NCBI GenBank assembly: GCA_963811055.1
Contig: CAWEPQ010000019.1
Location: 1 to 64,000, forward strand
From: JACVRW01 sp963811055
GTDB taxonomy: Bacteria; Actinomycetota; Thermoleophilia; Solirubrobacterales; Thermoleophilaceae
Direction: 5' to 3'
Length of the DNA stretch: 64,000 nt
The notes below the pieces were generated by a model. The model had not been told where the DNA came from, searched no databases, and worked only from the letters and a program-made list of their open reading frames with translations. Numbering within the stretch: the stretch's first letter is position 1; every line of letters begins with the position of its first letter. Below, piece after piece: positions 58,595 through 64,000 of the stretch. Position numbers and translations under genes: made by a program.

Positions 58595-59441
58595 ATGGCG
58601 GACAACGCCGGAGCGGTGCTGATCACCGGCTGCTCCACCGGCATCGGAAGGGCTACGGCCGAGCTGCTCGCCCGAGAGGGCCAGACCGTGTACGCCACGG
58701 CGCGCCGGCTCGAGTCGATCGAGGACCTGACGCGAGAGCGGATGCCGCACGCTGGCCCTCGACGTGACCGACGAGGCCTCGATGGCCGCGGCGGTGGCCG
58801 CCGTGGAGGAGGCCGAGGGCGCGGTGGGCGCGCTCGTGAACAACGCGGGCTACAGCCAGAGCGGGGCTGTGGAGAGCGTTCCGCTCGACAGCGTGCGCGC
58901 CCAGTTCGAGACCAACGTGTTCGGCCTGGTGCGGATGTGCCAGCTGGTGCTGCCCGGCATGCGCCGCGCCGGCCGCGGCCGGATCGTGAACGTCAGCTCG
59001 ATGGGCGGGAAGCTCGTGTTCCCGGGCGGCGGCATCTACCACGCCACCAAGCACGCCGTGGAGGCGGTCTCGGACGCCATGCGCTATCGAGGTCAAGGGC
59101 TTCGGGGTCCAGGTGGTGGTGATCGAGCCCGGGCTGATCAAGACGAACTTCGCGGAGACGGTGGCGGGCGCGATGCCCGGGGACGACGGCCCGTACGCGG
59201 ACTTCAACAAGTCGGTCGACCGAGGCCACCACGGGCGCCTACGAGGGCCCGCTCGGCGCGGCTCGGGGCGGGCCCGGAGGCGGTGGCCAAGGCCATCAGC
59301 CGTGCGCTCTCCGCGAAGAAGCCGCGCACGCGCTATCCGGTCACGGCGTCGGCGCGCCTGCTCCTCACGCAGCGCAAGCTGCTGCCGGACCGCGCCTGGG
59401 ACGCGGTGGCGGGTGCTTCCTTCCGGCGGCCCGGCTCCTGA
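58595..59441 (+). CDS. Short-chain dehydrogenase/reductase
   Basis: About 280 residues. CGGAGGGACC precedes ATG. VLITGCSTGIGRATAELLAR (TGxxxGIG), ALVNNAGYSQSGAVESVP (NNAG), RIVNVSSMGGKLVFPGGGIY with the catalytic Ser, YHATK (Tyr and Lys) and VVVIEPGLIKTNFAETVAG. Breaks near 58752, 59092, 59223 and 59262. Classical SDR; its neighbours suggest action on a fatty or sterol-like alcohol. Confidence 0.92.
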
Positions 59442-59479
59442 GACAATGCCGGGCACCATCACGCTGAGAGGAGCTGCAC

Positions 59480-59901
59480 TTGCCGTATTTCAAGGACGCC
59501 GACGAGGTCTACGCCTACATCGGCAAGCTGTTCGAGGACCTCGCCGAGGACGAGGAGCTGTCGCCCAAGTTCCAGAAGGCGAACACGATCGTCCAGTACC
59601 AGTACCGCGAACCCGGAGTCGATCATCACCGTGAGCCTGCTCGAGGGCGAGGACGGCCAGGTGGACTGCGGCGAGACCGACCATGGAGCCCGAGGTGGTC
59701 ATGACGATGGACGCGGACACCGCCCACCGCTTCTGGCTCGGCAAGGTCAACGTGACCGTGGCGCTCGCCCGCGGCCAGATGAAGGCCAAGGGCCCGGTGG
59801 CGAAGATCCTCAAGCTCGTGCCGCTCACGAAGCCGATCTTCCCGCGCTACAGGGCGATGCTCGAGGAGTCCGGGCGGCAGGACCTGCTCGAGGCCGCCTG
59901 A
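59480..59901 (+). CDS. SCP2 sterol-carrier domain protein
   Basis: About 139 residues, TTG 59480 after GAGAGGAG. PYFKDADEVYAYIGKLFEDL, ANTIVQYQYREP, SIITVSLLEGEDGQVDCGE, then breaks near 59613 and 59680, then VVMTMDADTAHRFWLGKVNV and ARGQMKAKGPVAKILKLVPL. The last segment is the SCP2 lipid-binding core (ALxxGxxKxxGxxxxLxxL). It overlaps the Fe-ADH start by one base. Likely binds hydrophobic substrates for the neighbouring enzymes. Confidence 0.88.
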
Positions 59902-61131
59902 TGGCGGCGGTGGAACCGGATCCGAACGCCCGCCAGCTGACGGGCTTCAAGGACTTCTACCAGTACGCCGCGCACGACCCGGGTGATCGCGGGGCGCGAC
60001 CTGCTCGGAGTCGACCGGCTTCGAGTTCCTGAAGGAGGGCGCGCAGCGCGTCTTCGTGGTCACCGACGAGGTGATCCGCGGCACCGGCCTGGTGGAGCGC
60101 GTGGAGGCCGGCGTCGCGCGACGGCGGCCTCGAGGTGGCGGGCGTGTTCGACGACGTGCCGCAGGACTCGTCGACCGACGTGGTGGAGCGCTGCGCCGCC
60201 GCCGCCAAGGAGGCCGGCGCCGACTCGTTCCTCGCGGTCGGCGGCGGCTCGGTGATGGACACCGCGAAGGTGGCCGACGCGGTGTTCACCCACGGCGGGA
60301 CCGCCGCGCGACCAGGAGGGCTTCTTCCTCATGCCGCGCGAGGACGACGGCATGGGCCGGCCGCTGCGACATCGCCCCGCTCGCGTGCATCCCCACCACC
60401 GCCGGCACCGGCAGCGAGGTGTCGATGGCCGCGGTGATCAAGGACCACGAGCACAAGGTCAAGCTCGAGATCGCCGACTTCCCGCTGTTCCCGCGGCTCG
60501 CGATCCTCGACCCGGACACCACGCGCACGCTGCCGCCCGCGCTCGCGGCCGCCACCGGGATGGACGCCATGACGCACGCGATCGAGGGCTACGTGTCGAC
60601 TGGACTGGAGCCCCCACCAGGACGCCCGCTCGCTCCAGGCGCTGCGGATGATCCGCGACAACCTCGAGCGCGCGGTGGAGACCCCCGAGGACGACGAGGC
60701 GCGCGGGAACATGCTGATCGCGGCCAACCTCGCGATCACGATCGCGCTCGGGTCCGTGCACGCGATGTCGCACCCGGCGGGCGCGCACTTCGGCGTGCCC
60801 CACGGCGTGGCCAACGCGATCCACCTGCCGCACGTGGTCCGCTTCAACGCCGAGGGCGGCGACGACATCGCCGACCGCTACCGCGACATCGCCGAGCTCT
60901 TCGGCGTCGAGAGCGGCGGGTCCGGCGCCGAGGTGGGCGACGCGCTGGCCGCCCACATCAGCGCCACCGTGGAGCGGCTCGGCCTGCCGCACGCGGCTGT
61001 CGCAGGTGGGCGTGCCCGAGGCCGGCATCCCGGCGCTCGTGGAGGGCGCGATGGGCGACGGCACCACGCTGCTGAACCCGCGCGAGCCGAGCGAGAGCGA
61101 CTACGAGGAGCTGTACAAGCGGGCGCTCTAG
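59901..61131 (+). CDS. Iron-containing (group III) alcohol dehydrogenase
   Basis: About 405 residues. FKDFYQYAAHDP, then FVVTDEVIRGTGLVERVEAG, FLAVGGGSVMDTAKVADAV (NAD site), PTTAGTGSEVSMAAVI, ATGMDAMTHAIEGYVST (metal His/Asp), HAMSHPAGAHFGVPHGVANA (two metal His) and YRDIAELFGVESGG. It ends EPSESDYEELYKRAL. Breaks near 59980, 60014, 60120, 60311, 60370, 60603, 60625 and 61005. An N-terminal PDPNARQLTGFKDFYQY lead is longer than in minimal members. Confidence 0.92.
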
Positions 61132-61186
61132 GCATCGGGCAGCGAGCCGCACGTGACGGCGTCCGTGCTACGGAAGTGTCGGCGGA

Positions 61187-61384
61187 TTAGACGAGCGGTA
61201 GCTCGCGACGCTGCTCAGAGAGCACGCGCTGGCGTTCGACCTCTTCGGCCAGGTCGTCCGCGGACAGCGCGCGCAGCTCGCAGGTGAGCATGAGAGGCAG
61301 CTCGCACCGCGGGCAGCTGCCCGGGTCGCTGGCCATCCCCAGCCCCACTCTGTATCCGCACTGTGGACATATGACTCGATCCAT
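61187..61384 (-). CDS. Small zinc-ribbon protein, 65 aa
   Basis: Intact. MDRVICPQCGYRVGLGMASD then PGSCPRCELPLML gives two CxxC knuckles, a zinc ribbon. The rest, RALSADDLAEEVERQRVLSE, is an amphipathic helix. Function unknown; such proteins often act as adaptors. The gap 61132-61186 upstream on the other strand shows nothing notable. Confidence 0.75.
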   Translation of the reverse strand: MDRVICPQCGYRVGLGMASDPGSCPRCELPLMLTCELRALSADDLAEEVERQRVLSEQRRELPLV

Positions 61385-61400
61385 CCTTGTACCTATTCAC

Positions 61401-62461
61401 CTACCCAGGATCGGGCCAATGATTCACATCGCAGCGGGCAGCCACGGTGGGTGAGCGCTCGGCCTGGGCCATCTCGCGCAGCGTGGCCTTGGCGGTGTGC
61501 TTGGGCCGCCAGCGCAGCTCCTTGCGCGCCCGGTCGGTCTTCATCAGCACCGGCTTGCGCACCGAGTGGATCCAGCCGACGCTCTCGGGCATCAGCGGCA
61601 GCCGGGTCACGATCTCGGCGGTGGCCTCCACGGCCAGGCGCGGCACCGGCACCGAGTACCAGCCGAGCGCGTCGGCCACGTCCGAGAACGTGAGCGTGCC
61701 TCCGGCGGCCAGGTTGTAGGGGCCGGGCTCGCCGACCCCGCGCACGCCGGCCATGAACGCGCTCGCCACGTCGTCCTCGTGCACCAGCTGGAAGCGGCGT
61801 GCCGGGGTCGGGGATCACCGGGCGCAGCGCGGGCATCGAGCGACAGCAGCCGCGTGACGGCGCCGGGCATCGCCTCGCCGAGGCGGAAGTAGGGGATCTC
61901 CTGCAGCATCGTGCGCGCGTCGGGCCCGGCCACGATGCAGGGGCGGAACACGTACGCCACCGTCTTGCGGCGCCGCAGCAGCACCTCGCCCAGCACCCGC
62001 TCGACCTCCGCCTTCTGGTGCGAGTAGGGATGCTCGGGCGGAGCCGCGCGGCGGGATGTCCTCGGTCAGCCAGTCCGGGTTGTCGTCGTGGAAGCCGTAG
62101 GCGGCGACGCTCGACGCGTAACAGATGCGCTTGGCGCCGGCCTTGGCCGCCGCCTCGAACACCATGCGCGAGCCGTCCACGTTCAGCTCGCGGGTGGCGT
62201 CGCTCGCGCTGAGGATCGCGAACGCCAGGTGCACCACCACGTCGGCGCCCTTCACCAGGTCCGTGACGCTCGCCGGCGTCGGTCACGTCGCCCTGGCGGT
62301 ACTCGGTCTTGCGCCAGCCGCGCTCCTGCGGGTCGAACGGCCGGCGCGCCATGCCCACGACCTTCCCAACGGCCCGCGAGCGCTCGAGCGCGTCGACGAT
62401 CGAGATGCCCAGGTCGCCCGGTGGGTCCGGTGACTGCGACGGTCAGGCCGGTGGTGGCCAC
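61401..62461 (-). CDS. NAD-dependent epimerase/dehydratase, extended SDR
   Basis: About 350 residues, GTG 62461. LTVAVTGPTG-(D)LG is the Rossmann glycine motif. ADVVVHLAFAILSASDATRE, VDGSRMVFEAAAKAGAKRIC, YASSVAAYGFHDDNPDWLTE, then YSHQK (active Tyr/Lys), VAYVFRPCIVAGPDARTMLQ, VHEDDVASAFMAGVRGVGEP and GPYNLAAGGTLTFSDVADAL. Breaks near 62418, 62278, 62045, 61840 and 61795. Substrate unknown; four bases after the NUDIX gene. Confidence 0.88.
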
Positions 62462-62463
62462 GC

Positions 62464-63082
62464 TCAGCCGTCCTCGTACCCCGGCTCGCCGGGCAGCAGC
62501 ACGTGGCCCACGCCGTCCCGCGCCACCACGCGCGGCTCGATCGGCTCGACCACCCGCTCGCGCGCCGAGGCCAGCGCCTCGGCCACCGATCCGAATCCGG
62601 CCAGCTGCTCCAGGTGCTTGATCGTGGGGAACACCAGCATCAGCTCGTCGCGCTCGCCCGGCGGCCAGGGCGTCGGCGGGACGGATCCAGGTGAAGTCGA
62701 CGCACTCGGCGCCGTCGCAGGCGGGATCGGCGCCGGCCGGCGCCTCGGCCACGAAGAACCAGGTGTCGAAGCGCACCTTCACCTCGCGCGGCGTGATCCA
62801 GCGCGAGAACGCCACCGGCTCGCCGTCGCCCAGCCGCACGCCGGCCTCCTCCTCCAGCTCGCGCACGGCGGTGGCCGCGTGGTCGGCGTCGTCCTCGTGT
62901 GTGGCGCCGCCGGGGAAGACCCAGGCGCCGCCCATGAAGCGCTGCTCCGGGTTGCGCTGGACGAGCAGCACCTCGGGTCCGGCGTCCGACTCGCGCAGCA
63001 GGATCAGGCAGGCGGCCTCGCGCGCCACCGCGGTCGGGCCCGAATTGAGCTCCTCGCCGGGTGGCGGCCGATCGATGCGCAC
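62464..63082 (-). CDS. NUDIX hydrolase
   Basis: About 205 residues, GTG 63082. ACLILLRESDAGPEVLLVQR, NPEQRFMGGAWVFPGGATHE, then the Nudix box with AVRELEEEAGVRLGDGEPV (G-x5-E-x7-REUxEExGU). FDTWFFVAEAPAGADPACDG and FTWIRPADALAAG follow; breaks near 62670 lead to DELMLVFPTIKHLEQLAGF and the end LPGEPGYEDG. Similar proteins hydrolyse CoA or NADH-type substrates; which is unclear. Confidence 0.88.
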
Positions 63083-63123
63083 GGCGCCAGCCTAACGCCG
63101 TCGACCGCTAGGCTTCCGCGCCC

Positions 63124-63297
63124 GTGACGCCCCAGCAGCTCTACATCTGCACCTCGTGCGGGTTCATCTACGACCCAGCCGAGGGAGATCCCGACGGCGG
63201 GATCCCGCCGGGGACCTCCTTCCAGGACATCCCGGACGACTGGTTCTGCCCGGTTTGCGGCGCGCGCAAGCGGGACTTCGAGGTCTACGAGGGGTAA
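63124..63297 (+). CDS. Rubredoxin
   Basis: 57 residues, intact, GTG 63124. YICTSCGFIYDPAEGDPDGG, PPGTSFQDIPDDWFCPVCGA and RKRDFEVYEG contain the two CxxCG iron-binding knuckles and the conserved hydrophobic core. One-electron carrier; it could serve an alkane hydroxylase or another oxygenase, none of which is in the window. Too short to appear in routine ORF filters. Confidence 0.95.
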   Translation: MTPQQLYICTSCGFIYDPAEGDPDGGIPPGTSFQDIPDDWFCPVCGARKRDFEVYEG

Positions 63298-63307
63298 ACG
63301 CCTCTCG

Positions 63308-63690
63308 TCATCCGCCGGCCTGCGGCCGGTAGGTGCCGAAGACCCAGACGTTGCCCTCGGGGTCGCGGGCGGCGTACTCGCGCGAGCCGTACGGCTGATC
63401 CGTGAGCTCCATCACCACCTCGGCGCCGGCGCGCCTTGGCCCGGTCATGGTGGGCGTCGGGATCTCTGCACCGCCACGTAGAAGGTGCTCGGCCCGCCCG
63501 GGAAGAGGTTCGAGCCCGAGCTCGAGCTCAGCATCACCAGCCCGGCGCCCACGTCCAGCTCGGCGTGGATCACCTGGCCGTCGTCGCCCTCGGTGACCGA
63601 CACCTCCTCGAACCCGAAGCTGCGCTTGAGAAAGTCGATCGCTCCGCGCGCGTCTCGGTACCGCGGAACGGGATAGATGGTCTGCGTCAT
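63308..63690 (-). CDS. VOC (glyoxalase/bleomycin resistance-like) domain protein
   Basis: About 126 residues. TQTIYPVPRYRDARGAIDFL, KRSFGFEEVSVTEGDDGQVI, HAELDVGAGLVML, then after breaks near 63467 and 63435 AGAEVVMELTDQPYGSREYA and ARDPEGNVWVFGTYRPQAGG. Of the usual metal ligands His (IHAEL) and Glu (DPEGNVW) are visible. Single VOC pseudo-repeat pair. Function unknown. Confidence 0.85.
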
Positions 63691-63713
63691 TCGTCCTCCT
63701 TTCCAGCGGGAGG

Positions 63714-64000
63714 CTACGCGGGCTGGGCCGCGGGTGCGAGCGTGGCCGCAGTGGCGGCCTCGATCGCCTCGGCGGTGATGTCCACGAGGCTGCGTGAGCT
63801 CGGCCTCGGAGATCGACGAGCGGCGGCATCAGCACGACCACGTCGCCCAGCGGCCGGACGATCGCGCCGCGCCGGCGCGCCTCCAGCGTGACGCGGTGGC
63901 CCATCCGCAGCTCGAGCGGCTGCTCGCGCAGCTCGATCCCGGTCATGAACCCGCAGCGGCGCACCTCGGCCACCGCCGGGTGGGCGGCCAGCGGCTCCAG
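63714..64000 (-). CDS. bioA: Adenosylmethionine-8-amino-7-oxononanoate aminotransferase, C-terminal part
   Basis: The gene runs off the right edge. LEPLAAHPAVAEVRRCGFMT, GIELREQPLELRMGHRVTLE and RRGAIVRPLGDVVVLMPPL match the end of BioA; breaks near 63826 and 63797 lead to ELTQLVDITAEAIEAATAA. TAG at 63716-63714. PLP enzyme of biotin synthesis. Alternative: another class III omega-aminotransferase. Confidence 0.75.
   Translation of the reverse strand, partial: GAAGRPPGGGRGAPLRVHDRDRAARAAARAADGPPRHAGGAPARRDRPAAGRRGRADAAARRSPRPSSRSLVDITAEAIEAATAATLAPAAQPA

Overview
The window is about 70% G+C with strong G/C preference at third codon positions. It carries the complete str-S10-spc-alpha ribosomal and RNA polymerase gene set in an actinobacterial style: EF-Tu beside rpsJ, zinc-type uS14, and an adk-map segment. 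Downstream are PQQ-type sugar dehydrogenase, SELENBP1-like, patatin, SCP2 and long-chain acyl-CoA ligase genes. A high-GC actinobacterium, perhaps of the Thermoleophilia/Solirubrobacterales branch, fits best. This is inferred from gene content and protein style, without any database search.

Layout. 0-8.4 kb: a partial membrane hydrolase, then rpoB-rpoC. 8.4-10.3 kb: a small Cys-rich protein, a HAD-like phosphatase and a DMT-type transporter. 10.5-31.6 kb: rpsL-rpsG, a reversed membrane gene, fusA-tuf, then the continuous S10-spc-alpha block from rpsJ to rplQ, including secY, adk, map and rpoA; infA is absent from its usual place. 31.7-40.0 kb: accessory genes (a secreted-repeat lipoprotein, an ArsR/AHSA1 pair, an MBL-fold protein, a SELENBP1-type methanethiol oxidase divergent from a sulfate ABC transporter, and an Rrf2 regulator). 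40.0-49.7 kb: methyltransferase, truA, surE, ligA, an AlkZ-like protein, a D-Ala-D-Ala carboxypeptidase, a patatin, and an aminotransferase/membrane protein pair. 49.7-64 kb: acyl-CoA ligase, small proteins, a GT39-like glycosyltransferase, tRNA-Pro(CGG), sugar dehydrogenase, two alcohol dehydrogenase clusters, an epimerase, NUDIX, rubredoxin, VOC and the 3' part of bioA.

A property of the whole window: dozens of genes, including essential single-copy ones, are broken by one-base frame changes. I give each gene from its true start to its true stop across these breaks and list where the frame changes. Most breaks sit at a third codon position. They look as if two synonymous bases were both written (such as GC, CG or AG where one base belongs), or as if that base were dropped. 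This points to a consensus built from mixed strains or noisy long reads, not to real pseudogenes. Protein lengths quoted are for the rejoined frames.

The most interesting biology in the core block is a set of extra segments on ribosomal proteins: a SAP-like domain ahead of uL22, a long acidic Pro/Glu-rich arm ahead of uS17, a Gly/Arg-rich tail on uS3 and an acidic tail on uL5. The fusA leader also holds two mutually exclusive hairpins that look like an attenuator. In the accessory part, the sulfur locus is the most coherent multi-gene unit. I did not find CRISPR arrays, insertion sequences, phage genes or rRNA.
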